NCBI GenBank assembly: GCA_022410635.1
Contig: JAJVDF010000125.1
Location: 1,493,090-1,557,089, forward strand
From: Tretioscincus oriximinensis
Lineage: Eukaryota > Chordata > Lepidosauria > Squamata > Gymnophthalmidae
Length of the DNA: 64,000 nucleotides
Direction of reading: 5' to 3'
The first letter of the stretch is position 1. Every line of letters starts with the position of its first letter. The position numbers were made by a program, and so were the translations under genes. Under the pieces are notes generated by a model, which worked only from the letters and a program-made list of their open reading frames with translations, was not told the DNA's origin and searched no databases. This document shows positions 35,289-47,975 of this stretch, in pieces.

Positions 35289-35558
35289 GAGCCAGTTTGG
35301 TGTAGTTGTTAGAGTGTTGAAATCTTATCTGGTAGTTTCCTGGTTCGATTCCCCACTCCTCCATGAAAGCCAATTGGGTGACCTTGGGCCAGTCACAGTT
35401 CTTTAGAACTCTCTCAGCCCCACACACTTCACAGGGTGTCTGTTTTGGAGAAAGCAACAAAAGCTATGTGCGTCTCCCCTATGGTTGGCCACCCTGAGCC
35501 CTTTGGGTATAGGGCGGGATATAAGTACAAATAAATAAATAATAATAAATAATATTAA
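35289..35558 (+). repeat. Sauria-type tRNA-derived SINE, full length
   Basis: GAGCCAGTTTGGTGTAGTTG head, box B GGTTCGATTCC at about 35342-35352, ACTCTCTCAGCCCCACACAC, TTCACAGGGTGTCTGTTTTG, and a tail GGGCGGGATATAAGTACAAA with (AATA)n. Very similar to the 2431-2690 copy, which suggests the same subfamily. Confidence 0.92.
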
Positions 35559-35805
35559 TAAACATCAGTCTGTTAATAGAGTTAAGAACAGTGACAGTTA
35601 TTTTCTGGCACATTACAAATATTATAACACATGTTAACACCTTAATTTCTTGAAGGCTCTCTTTCCCTCCACCTTTCTGCATCTAATAATGACCTTCATT
35701 ATACTGTCCTTGAGTCATCACTTAAGCTGCATTTCTATATTCACTTTGGTGCCCAGTTTATTTTGAATGTGAGTTCCTAGGGAGTTCTCCTTAGCACCTG
35801 AAAAC
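35559..35805. other. Noncoding
   Basis: Nothing recognised beyond AT-rich sequence following the SINE tail. Confidence 0.5.
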
Positions 35806-35888
35806 ATAAACTTGGCTATGAACGTTCATGCTGCCTATTTTTTTCTTATTCGTGTCTAATGTGCTATGAGATTTCCTTGCTAGAAATA
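35806..35888 (+). repeat. Foldback repeat family, partial copy
   Basis: GTTCATGCTGCCTATTTTTT, CTTATTCGTGTCTAATGTGC and TATGAGATTTCCTTGCTAG align with the right half of the 5033-5226 unit (GCTCATGCTGCCTACC...TTAGTCTCTAAGGTGCTGTGAG...TTGCTAG). Confidence 0.7.
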
Positions 35889-38574
35889 AATTAATATTCA
35901 GAATTCCTTAAGAGATCTAACAGAGTTTTTTGCCCTCCAAGGATTGTAGCCCAGGTTTGTAATAGATATGTGTGTGAGAGAGTGCAATATATTGTTAAGC
36001 ACCTACATGTTGCAGATTATTGTGGCTGAAACAAAGGAGAGATATATTTGAATGCCCTCTTGCAGTATTTCTAAAGTTTGAATCACAGATAGTTTCTGAA
36101 GGACAAATAGGCCACTAATTTAAAGTACTTTGCAATGCAAATACAATTTTTGAGCTACTGAAGGCAGTGACATGAGTATTTTAAGCAACTATCTTCCTCT
36201 TTTGAATGAATTAACACAACCTTCTTACATTCCAGACTTAGCACAGTTGGTGCTAGTATCAAAGTCACCAATGAGCCAAATGCTTTTGATTAAACTTGAA
36301 GGGATTTAAATTACTTCTATGGAAGTCTTGAAAAACTTGGGTACAGATGGAGTCCATGCCTGTATAAAATGAAAGCAACAGCTGCAAAATGAAATGGCTT
36401 TCTTCCATCAGGTTTACTGTGCCAGCGCAGAAGCAAATATTACTCTTCTGTGCTTTCTGCTAATTCTTTCCATGGACACACTAAAAAATATCCCTTTATT
36501 CCAAAAATGGTGCTATCCCAGTTACATGAGAAATAGTGTTTTCCTTGATGGTGATTACTGATGACAGTTATTTTAGAAACAAAGGCCATTTGGACTTAGG
36601 CATTACAGATAAAGCGATTTAAAAAAAAATCTGAACACTTTCTGAACTGAAAAGTATCAGATCCAAATTCACAACAAATAACAGGAATAAAAAAGATAGA
36701 AGAGTTTGAAAGGCCTTAACTTCAAAGTATCAGACACATAACATTCTGGATAATTTTCTCAATAGCCTTTGCTAATCCAATCCATGCCAGGCTATGAAAG
36801 ATCTATTCTATGAAATTCTAGTCTATGAAAGATCTTAGGGGGCTTGCTGTCTATATGCCATTCTGGAATAGTGAAGAAAACTATAGTTTTCTGGGGTTCT
36901 GTCTGCACTGAGACTTATCTTTGGCTATATCTCAGAATAAAAGCCTGCCATTTACAGTACATGATTGTGTGGACTATGGCTGGCCACAATAGGGCCTGAC
37001 ATAACCTATAGTGGCATGTGGATGGCCAAGCTCTGTCCCAAGATACACCCAAGTATAAGGCTCTGTGGAGATAGGGACTGGAAATTGTCAGGAGTTCTCA
37101 TAGGTAATCCGACTGTGGTATTTCTACAATCAACTATTTAATTCTTTTGAAATAATGTCACTAGGCTTCTCCTTTTATCAGGAACCAGTATATGGACAGT
37201 ACATAGATAGTTGGTGGAGAGTTCCCAAATGTCTGAGGTGAATTCTAAAATTATGTGTACTTTTGCATTGCGTAGTTTCAGCCAGCGTTCCATTTTTTGC
37301 TTACATTCCAAACAGGATATAAATAAGTGACTATTCTAAGTTTATTTTGGTACTACAAAGCTCCATAAAGCAGGATCTGTCTAAAAGAGCAAAAGTTAAA
37401 ATTCTAAATGTCTGAGAAATCCATGTAGCCATTTCTATGTCTACAAATAGCCAACTTAGTTCCTCTGCAAAATGAATAAATCTAAGTTGAATATCCTGCC
37501 TCCTTTAAGTAAAGAGGGAGGAAACAGGACCTCTCACCTGCATTTTAGCAGGATTTTTCTTTCCCTCATGTTTTAATAAGCTCGAAAAACATGCACCATC
37601 ATTTATAGTGTGTTACTTTGGCTGTAAATACTTCTGGGCTATAAACAATCAGTATTTTTTCAGCCTCACAGAGGAAGCCAAAAATAGTGGCAAAGGTTAT
37701 GATTAGTTCATACTGAGTAGGATAGAATCATACAACTTGGATTGTTGGTGTTTCATCTTCTATTAATGGGTATAAAATATTACATGGTTCATGTTAACAC
37801 TCTAAAAGAATGAGAGACAAAGAATCAGGTTCCCATACAGAAAAAGTCAGGTATTTCACTAGTGCACTGATAGTCTTTTATTTTTCACTTTATAATGGTG
37901 GAAACTTTAAGTACATAGTAGGAAATGAAATGTGAAAAATAATTCAACAAAATGGCCCCTAGTCTTTAGACTGCAGAAAAATTACGCTCATCTATGTTCT
38001 TTAGAAATAATAAGTTCTGCTCTTTTTTATTAAAACATTTGCAACTTTGAGTAAAACATTTCTGAAAAGGCACAGTCCTGCTGTTTCAAGGACCATAGTG
38101 GCAAACACCATTGCATAACACTCAGTATCATAATGGCAACTTCAGAACTCTTTATTCCCCTCTTNTTCTGAATGCTTTCTATATCTACCTCAATGCAGAT
38201 ACAGCATGATGTGTGTGACTGCATGCAATGGAAGTACCATCTTAAGTGACATAAGTTACCCTTATGTTGTTCCAATTTTGATCTTTTTTTAATTGCTTTT
38301 CACCCCAATGAATTTGTTAATTATTCAATCAATATAATTCTTTAACACCACATGTATAAATTCCCTTACATTTAGTTTTATTATCCCTCCCAGTGTTCCC
38401 CCCTTCCTACCCGCTCTCCCTCTATCTCTTCCCCTTCTTCCTTATTCTATATACTTACCATATCCTTACCTGGAAGCAGCCACAGGCCTTCTCCACTGGG
38501 ACAATATATGTATAGTATACCCAAGATCATCATTCTGCCTCTGCTCCATTCTATATATCATTCCATCCTTATTA
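35889..38574. other. Noncoding, no gene seen
   Basis: A duplicated CTATGAAAGATCT word occurs at 36792-36834. The 36950-37090 stretch is slightly GC-richer and may be an eroded DNA transposon. No coding homology. Confidence 0.45.
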
Positions 38575-39617
38575 AAAAAATGGTCAACTGTGAGACTGAC
38601 AAAACAACAGTTAGATGGATTCAAAACTGGCTTAGTGATCGTACTCAAAGAGTGGTAATAAATGGTTGCACATCCAATTGGAAGAATGTTTCAAGTGGTG
38701 TACCACAAGGGTCTGTCCTAGGCCCAGTGCTATTTAACATATTTATAAATGATCTAGATGAAGGAATTGAAGGAAAACCTATCATATTTACTGATGACAC
38801 AGAGGCGGTGTTGCTAATACTAAACAAGATAGAGATAGGATTCTAGACAAGCTTGAAAACTGGGCTGAAACTAACAAAATGATATTTAACAGAGAGAAAT
38901 GCAAGATCCTACATCTGGGCAAAAATAATGAAAACAGCAGATATAGAATAAGAGGAATATGTCTGAGCAGCAGCACAGGTGAGAAGGGCCTGGGTGTATT
39001 GGTAGATAACAGATTAAACAGAGTCAACAGTGTGAAGCAGCTGCAAAAAAGCAAACACAATCCTGGGATGTATCAGGAGGAGTGTAGAATCTCATTCATG
39101 TGAAGTAATTATTCCTCTCTTCAGTACTTTGGTGCAACCACACTTGGAATACTGTGTTTAGTTCTGGGGGCCCCAATTTAAAAAGGACATTGATAAACTA
39201 GAGCAAGCTCAAAAGAGAGTTACAAGGATGGTGAGTGGTCTGGAAACCATGTCCTATGAGGAATGGTTAAAGAATCTAGGGATGTTTAGTCTGCAAAAGA
39301 GAAGACTGAGAAAAGACCTGATAGCTGTCTACAAGTATCTGAAGGACTGTTACAAAGCAGAGAGATCAGCATTGTTCTCAATAGCAGGTGGAAGGACTAG
39401 AAACAATGGAATGAAACTGCAGATTTCAGAAAAGCTTTCTAACAGTCAGGGTGATAAACCAGTGGAACAGTTTGCTACAGGAGGTGGTGAGTTTGTCTTC
39501 ACTGGAAGACTGAACAGTCATCTTTCTGGGATGGTTTAATGAATCCTGCATTGAGCAGGGGGTTGGACACGATGACCCTGGAGGTCCCTTCCAACTCTAT
39601 GATTCTATGATTCTATA
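38575..39617 (+). pseudogene. CR1 LINE reverse transcriptase fragment, longest copy
   Basis: The frame at 38508-38846 contains [20 protein letters not shown], then the reverse transcriptase core [20 protein letters not shown] and an FTDDTE catalytic box. The usual CR1 form is FADDTK, so the residue before the aspartate pair is Thr instead of Ala. A shifted frame at 38879-39103 continues with FNREKCKILHLGKNN and KGLGVLVDNRLN, and a third at 39228-39539 gives YEEWLKNLGMFSLQKRRLR, DLIAVYKYLKDCYKAERSAL and GRTRNNGMKLQ. Frameshifts and stops between segments make this a dead copy. The 5' half, including the endonuclease domain, is missing. The 3' end is GGTCCCTTCCAACTCTATG with the (ATTCTATG)n tail. 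Confidence 0.95.
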
Positions 39618-42600
39618 TTCAATAAATCTAATCCATTTATCCTTTCCTCCCTTTCTTTTCGCAGCCATATTATCTAATAATCAAGCACCAGTTGTTCCAC
39701 TAAATAATTCTGCCAGTTCATAACAGTCCTTTTTTGTGGGTCTAGTTTTGTGAGTGTCTGATTTAGTTGAACATATTGCCACTAGAATAATAAGAAATTT
39801 ATTTTCTATGGATAGCTTGTTCCAACTGAAATTCATTCATTACTTTATAATGCTGCAGATAAGTCAAATTAGTCTAATATCAATTCAATATATTTCAGAA
39901 TTTATCTTGGATGAACCTTAGCATTTTCTATCAGCAACATATTACAAGAATTGCAGTACATTTTTTAAAATAGAGAAGAATTCAAAGAAGTGGTGAAGTA
40001 AAAATGAGATATTGATGGTAGATCATTTTGAAAGTCAAAGAGCTCAGAAGCAGAAGGCAGAGAGAAATGTTGCAGCATATTTCTGCTGATTTATCTTATT
40101 CTAGTTTAAATTTGTTGTCTTGTTGCAGTAGGTAATAGATAGAATTTCTTGCTGCTAAAATATAGATACAATTGTAAGATAGCATTATTGCTTATTTTTA
40201 TTTTAAAGATCAGCTAACACAAGAATATATAGGTTGTTCTGGGGACACTTCAATCTGCCTTGGTCTCCTGCTGCCCAATACTATCAAATGGAAGATTTAA
40301 TAAAAGAGAAGCATGTCAAGAAAAAGTAGAATCTCTCAGAAAGGTAAATATGTGTGCTTTGTAACATCCCAGGAACCAATAGAAAAATCTGTGAATTTGT
40401 ACTGAAACAGGGTGTGTAATAAGTAAGCTGAGGTAATGCTGTTGGTTGCAAATTGATAATTTCTTACGTATTGCAATCTAGCTTTTTTACAATTCACAAA
40501 AAAAAATGAGATGAGTAGCTTTTGTAAAATTTTGAAAAAAAATAGCGTATAGTACTGGCTGCCAAAGAAACTCAGCTTACGCTATGTGAATCTTTGAACA
40601 TAATTATGGTACATGAGTAGGGTGGAACCACTAATGATGTTGGAGATGTAAATCTTAATCAAGATAAGATATTTCTAAAGGCAGTGCCACCTTCGGTTGG
40701 CATTGTATAGTCGCATGCCCATATGTACTCTCCATTTTTGGGCTCTGGACACGCATACTGCCTACACTGGACATGGCAGTGCTCAAAGGTTACACCACTA
40801 GAAGGTCATCCATTTACAAAAATGTTATTTTTAATCTGTTCTCTCCATCCACATAATACTAATATCTTCCCTTTACTTTCTTTCTCTATTTCTCTATTTA
40901 TATTTCATTTATCCACAAAATTATCACAATTTTCCCACAAATTTCTCTCATTTACCCACATATATATGGAGCTGGTTGGGGTTTTCTGTTGTTGTTGTTG
41001 TTCCTAACAAAACCCCATTCTTGTCAGGTCTCATGCAAAATGATAACTAAAAAGCACAAGGTAAAATGAAGCTAGCTTTTTTATCACCTATAGAATACTA
41101 ATAAAAATACCCCAGAGAACTAGCAACTAAAGGAAGCGAGAGAACTGAATGTGCACATCCAAGAAGCTGCATTTAACCACAAACCATGCAAATGTAAATG
41201 GGTAACAGAAAACACAAGGGATAATTAGAACAGAAGGTTAAATTCACTGAGCAGAAACGGAGACACATTAAGTTGGGATCAATTGTCTACTACAGCGTTC
41301 TGTGGAATTTCCATTTTATTTGTAGCTTCTTCTTTGGAAGAGCTGGAGTCTGGGTGTTACCTCAGCTTTCTCTGCTGCCCTATTTAACCTTTTCTGTGCT
41401 TTCTTCTTCTTTCTGTAAGCTACAAAATCTTAAATATCAACATGTTCCTCTCCTTCCTCAGATCGGTTCCTAAAGAACACCCTGCCTGCAGTTCAGTGAC
41501 CTCTGGTAGGAAGATTGCTGTGGTCAGAAGCTCAATTCCATCTTGGTCACCCTGATCCAAGTCCCCTCTGGATTAAGAGGGACAGTCCTTAATGACAGAA
41601 GATGGTTTAAATATGTGACCATGAACTAAATTAAGGCAAGAAAGTATAATGTAAACTGATAATGTGTAGTAGTATTATGAAGGCTGTTCACAAATTATTA
41701 TCATAATTTAAATCCTGTCCATCATTGCTTGTGTGATATGTAATGATCTTATGTTAACTTTCAAGCATTTTTAATTTTTGTAATCATACAATATATCAAT
41801 ATTTAAGCAATGATGTCCAGTTGCTAGGTCTATGCTACCTCTATGGATTTAGATTTTTGAGACTTTAAAATTTAATTACAGAGCTAAAAGAAAACAGGTA
41901 TCAAAATATTTTAATGTGTTTTCTTTCTGTGCATGAGCTTGCAAGTAGATGTTTGTTGAAATTTGAACTTGCTCAAACAGGATCAAACTGCTTTGAGTCA
42001 AGCTTGAAATTGGTTTGACTTAGTTTTGCCCATAAAATGCAATTTTTAAAAGTTCTTTAAAGAGGCAAAAGTAGTAACAATCTCAAAATTGGTTTGAATC
42101 TGTTTGACCAAATCCCTTGAATTAAAATTTAACACAAAGTTCCAAAAATGGGGGTGATTCAATACAAATTTGAATCAATAAAACCACTTGATTTGATTAA
42201 AATCAGTTGGGTACATCTATTTTCTTTGGTAATGTGCTTAACTGTATCTATTTTACACTTGCAGAATACAGAAAACAAGTCATTTAATAATTTTTTGGAA
42301 GGATTAAAGGGAAACAAGAACTGTTTTATACTAATGTACACATACAGAAATACACTTTACTTGATCCTTTCTATCTTCCTTGCCATTTGTCTTCTGTATC
42401 TTTCATGAGGCTTAAATTGTAAAGAAAATAATTATGCAAAATATTTATATCAATAAAACAAAAACCGGGAAGAAACTGATGAAATTATACATGATACAAT
42501 AAATTATGTACTTTTATGTCTAGGGAAGAGAGAGAAGAAAGAAAAGGGATGGGATAGGAAACATTTTTTTTACTTTGTGTCTTTTAACTGTCTCATGAAA

Positions 42601-45600
42601 TATAAAATAACACACAAAATCAAATTATAAAACGTCATATCTATAAGAACAGAAAGTTAATCCAAAGTTTGAGTTCAATTCACCATTGTATTCCCCCTCC
42701 CCCATTTTTCTCCTTTAATATAAAACGCTATTGATTTAAGACAGCTGTTCAATTTTGTAAGCAAGTTATTTTCAAAACAATACACATCTCGAATGACAGA
42801 TACTGAGCAAATTATAAGCCATTCTACTGGGAAGTTCTGCTGTGCGTGTTCCAGTACAATTAGATTCACAATATTAATTGAGTTTGGTTTGTTCAAGTAT
42901 TTTTTTTGTATGTGTTTTATAAAATGGAACAGCATCTGTTAGTCATGTTGGATGGAACATAAATAAGCATATAATGCTATTTAGTGGGACAATGGTTTGG
43001 AGAAAATTACAAAAAAATAACAATATAACGTATTTATTGATATTTATGATAAAAAGTATCTATGAAAAAAAGTCCTAGTTAACAAAAGGTCCCTCCATGC
43101 TTCAAAATTGAGGTGTAGGATCCCCTTCCCCGAGCAACGTATCATGGTAATTCCTCAAATATCCCTGAAAGAGAGTGAAATCATTTCTTAAATGAAGACT
43201 CAACTATGATTACTATCTTTTGACCTGAAAGGGCTTNCTTTTCTTTTATTGACTTATTTCCACACCACCAATGCTTCATTTTTTATGTATATATTTAATT
43301 GCATTACAAAATTTTACATTGTGCAGTGGTTTGTTTGAATCAGAACATTTTATATTTTATATAATGGACAGGTGTATTTTTACTGAGCTTTAATCATTTT
43401 TTTTTAAAAAAATAGTTACGAATATTTATAGTTATATCTTTTTTAAAAAAAAATTATTGAATTTGCATAGATTAATCATATAACACAAAAATCATCAGAA
43501 TCCAAATTCATACATAGCCCACCAACCCACTCCACCTTCTAAAGGATCATTCAGGGTTCACAGAAGTANTCTCTGCTCCAATAACATCATTATAGTATTT
43601 GTCAGGACTTTGTTTCTGTTACTCTCAATTCTGAATCTTATCAGTTCCAATTTAGTATCTATGTTGTCGAGGTACTAATCCCAGAGCAGTGAAGCCTTTT
43701 TTCCCGTATCATGTCAAAAATAATAAATTCTGATAAGTACTCATACCATCGAGAGATTGTCCATTGCAATTGGTCCTTCCATCCTCTTACAATGGTGAGT
43801 TAGAAAGCCATATCATGTTTTTGCTAAGTATTCTAACTGGGTCGATATGATGCCATTCTTTAACAAAGCCATAATACAATTATTATTTCCACAGCAATTT
43901 GATTCCATTATGCTTTAACTTCATTGCAATTAAATATCATATGTAACAGTGTCCCCCTTTCCGCACACCCATTTATAGTTATATCGTCTTTGCTTCCAAA
44001 CTCTTTATGTTTCCTTGCTTCGAAACTAGGAATCCTGATAATTGTATTTCAGTGATGGATTAGGTAATTCTGCAATAAAAGTTCCTGCATAGAGCACTGT
44101 TTTAATTTAGGTGAGACTATTTATCAAACTAGTTCAGCACTGTCTGCTTCCTGAAGACTCTGATAGAGATTACCCAACCTTTTGAAATGAAAGTATTTGG
44201 GACTTACTTGTATAGTTCTACCAAGGAATAAAACTACAGAATCTGCATTATCAGAAATTCCGATAGCCTATATAGTTGTGCCAATGTCAGAAAGAATGGC
44301 AGAATCTATAGTATGGTTCGTACGATGGAATTGTATGATTGGAATGGTGCAGTGGAATGATGCAATGGAATAGAATGGTCTTCCAAGGCCATGCATCAGC
44401 TGTGGCCACTCTTATGCCAAACATAGAAACATTCCCATTCCTAAACCAGTAGCATCAGGCATGAAAATGTTACATTCCAGGCCTTATATCCAGACAGCAG
44501 ATCAATGCCATCCCACATTTGCAACTGGGCATGAGTGTGGCATGCATGCTACATGAGGGTGGGAAGAACCAAGTCAGGATGCAGCACTTGGAAGCATCCC
44601 CTTTGTTGTTCCTGTACGATTGCCAGCTGTTAAACGTTCCACAGCAGGTAATGTGTGGGAGACCTTGGGGACTGTTCCAGATGGACTATAATGGGAATGA
44701 GATATTCCTGGAACAATATGCACATTCAATTTGGCTCTGTGATAGTATTATGAAATAACATAGTCTGTCCTAAATAGTCTGGAGAAATCCACTTTTCTGC
44801 AGTACTTTGTGAGACTTATTCTAGAAAATCAATCCAGGCTCATTGAGTTATCCCCTAAGATTTGATTGTTAAAGACAGTCAAAACTGCACTTCAGGTTTT
44901 CTAAAAGCTTCTGTTGAATTGCATGCATTTATATATTGTCAGTCTTAAGTATACACTGTTTTAGTAGCACTTCACTGGCCCAGATTATATTTTATAAGTA
45001 AAAGTGATTGAATCAGCGGTACTTGTTCTGACATAGGATTTTTTGTTCTTTAACTGGAGATTAGCACAAGCAATTAGCAGGGACAAAAATTTGCATTGTT
45101 AATTGCATTCCCCAAGCACTCCAAAAACATTCTTATTTTTAAAAAAACTTACCTTGCATTTAAGGCAGTAGACTTACTGTAAACTGATCTACCAGGAAAC
45201 CATGGCTTCCAATAGAATACTGCATCTGCATTGGACAAGGAGTTGGACCACATGCCATAATACAAGTGGTGAATGCAGTATTCTAGGTTTCTCCATCAGA
45301 ATATCTGTTCATATATGAAAAGAAAATGAGTAAGTGGTGGGATCTACCAGGGTCAGGAATCTTAAGTGTCTGTCCAGACAGAACCCCACATAGCAATTAC
45401 AGACACTGGTTGGATTGTTTAATTTGGTCCAATATTGTGCAGGATTACTGGTAATATGCAGAAATAACTTTAGTTTGTAACTATGCAGACAGAATATATA
45501 CAAAGTCCCAACACAATTCATAAAAATACAAGTAGTAACAACAGAATCAATATAGAGTTATGCCATTCCCAGCTAGATATGGGAATTCGCTTGGGAGTTT

Positions 45601-46054
45601 CCTCTGGGTCTTCTGTGAATATTCACGAAACTCAGTCTTATGTAGAAACTGTATTTCACTTAGTATATATCTTAAATGGACACCCTAGAATGCATAGAAC
45701 TCAAGCTCTGCTTCAGGCATTTATGGTAAATTCTTCTCTGGGGACAAGATCAAATGGCTAGTTCTTTTCTCCAGCTTAGCATCAACTAAAATGTAACTGA
45801 ACCAGAAACGCTGTCATAGTGTCTCACCAAAACTATCTACATGTCACAACTTTTCCATAATAACCCTATATAGCAGTTCCAAAGCTATTTTCCCCAATAA
45901 GCTGAAAATCCTGCAATTCAGCTTTAAAACTTGAAATTCATTAAGTTATATAAAAATCTGGTGTGGTAAATGCAACAAAAATTGACCTGCGAGTGGATTA
46001 TTGATCCCATCTGAATGCAACCTAACAGAACAAAGAAATTGGTATGATGAACTT
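39618..46054. other. Noncoding, AT-rich, no gene seen
   Basis: More than 6 kb without a young repeat. A GGAAT-rich minisatellite-like patch lies at about 44326-44382, and a decayed repeat at 45053-45152 is shared with 28357-28435. Several 60-90 codon frames exist; none has recognisable homology. Confidence 0.45.
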
Positions 46055-46165
46055 TTATAGACTGATGTGAATGCTACCAACTTCTTTCTCTCTATTAGTC
46101 TTTAAGGTGCTACTAGACCCCCACTTGCTTTCTGATCCAGACTAACATGACTACTATAATGGAGA
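46055..46165 (+). repeat. Foldback repeat family, partial copy
   Basis: CTATTAGTCTTTAAGGTGCT, then GACCCCCACTTGCTTTCTGATCCAGACTAACATGAC. This matches the right half of the family unit at 5099-5226. Confidence 0.75.
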
Positions 46166-47916
46166 ATAATGATGGTGCTTCCTCAATATTTTTAAAAGCA
46201 CATGTACTTGTAAAACAGCTGCATTTCAAATAAAGTGCATCACAAGCTCACATTTTCCCATCATGATCTTTTAAATCTTTCTTTTTGAGGAAAAACAAAT
46301 GCACTGTTCAAACAAAAGGTTTGCCTAGATTTATTTCCTTAGTGATTCGAGTAGCAAGGAAGCAAAACCTGGGCTTCGGCAGATGCTATCACCAGCAGCT
46401 GTTTCTAGACAGTGTTAGTGATGTGACCAGCCATTACAGAATAACGATATGACTCTCTTATCTCATTTTAAACAAAGCAGAGATGTAGACTCTAGTTCAC
46501 CTCAGTGAAGTGCCAAATCCTATTATTTTTAAAGTTTCAGAAGATAAAACACTGAAAAGCATTGAGCATCAGAGAACACAGCAAATTTTCCATGTTCAGT
46601 CTTTTGCTATGAAAATCCAACCTCACAGTATAAACAGTTTTGCTTAGATTTTTCTCCTCTTCCCTTTCCTTTTTACTGGCAAACCCAGCCAGGATGAGTG
46701 ATAGACTTGAATTGCATACTCTTGAAAATGAAACTGCCAAAGAGGCTTTAATTACAGTGCTATTATCTAATGCCACAAAGATAAATTTAGCTTCATAAAT
46801 TGTTCTAATATGTTAAGAGCTTTGACACAAATTGACAAAAGAAAGAAAACCACGGTGAGGCCTGTTTCTTAGCTGCTATGATAGATTCACACTTTTCTTC
46901 TTTATTTTAAATGCAATGAACTTTTAAAATATGAAGTTAAAAGATTGTAGTTAACTTTCCTTTTTAACCTCTTCTTTTTCTTGAGGTAAATAATGAAAGA
47001 TCATAAAGCAAAACATATATTATTAATCTGTAAAATATATCTGCATACAAAACTTTCCTAGGATCCAAGTATAGTTTATCATCTGAAATTTAATTTCCTT
47101 ATAATAGCTGCCCAATGACTAGAAGACATCACGGTGCTTTCCAATACATAGTTTTAATCCATCTTCAGTCCTGAAGAACTGAACAGGAAAAAATGATTTC
47201 CTCTGGCTTAGTCCAGTTCTTGAGGATTGATAATATATTAAAAGTATCTGTCAGAACAGCAAATGTTTTTACCTCTTATTCTAGAAAATATTATATCTTG
47301 TCTGGGAAATGTATTGCACTGTATTGCAAATGAAATTGCCTTAGAGACTTGTGAATATTTCCAAACTGATATGCCCTCAGAACTATCTGACACAACAATG
47401 AGTTAATAAAGCAGAAAGGGGATAATATAAGCCAAAGCCAGACAGATCTTACACTTCTCAAGTAATCAGGATCACAATATGTGTATATAACAGTATTCTA
47501 CACCATGCCTATACATAACTGGTTTCAAAAATGCACAGTGACTATAGACAGACAATTGCCAATATGCAAACAATAACGTTCAATAGCCTATGATGTGGCC
47601 ATAGAAAGAACTGAACGTAGGAACATTCTCCAATGTACCCTTAGGTTTCAGACGCACTAGGGCTAAAAATGGAAGCCAAAACACTTTGGAAATCTCCGAA
47701 GACAATCTGCAGTGAATGTCAAATCCCCCATCCATTTCCAGTCCTATTCCAACATCTGCACAGAACGCATGGTCACATTGGATCCCCTTCATTCCCTCCT
47801 ATCCGTGTAGCTGCTCCATCTGCAGCTGCTGAGTGACTCCTCTCCCTGTTCCTACTTCCCTCCTCCCTGATGGAAAGCAACCCAGCTGGGCTCAGGGTCT
47901 GGAAGATGCTATTCCG
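46166..47916. other. Noncoding; 46210-46800 is a conserved-looking stretch
   Basis: No repeat family or coding domain recognised. 46210-46800 has even composition and no decay signature, a texture often seen in conserved noncoding elements. This cannot be proven from one sequence. Confidence 0.35.
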
Positions 47917-47975
47917 CCTCCTTCCTGAGCAGAGAAAGGCTAAGGAGAAACCTTTTTCTCTGCTCAGGAAGGAGG
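47917..47975. other. Long hairpin (23-bp arms)
   Basis: The left arm 47917-47939 and the right arm 47951-47975 are reverse complements over 23 positions, with two extra T in the right arm and an 11-nt loop. The core of each arm is CCTGAGCAGAGAAAGG and its complement. The surroundings (47830-48100) are moderately GC-rich and include a (CTCC)n tract at 48040-48060. Confidence 0.85.
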
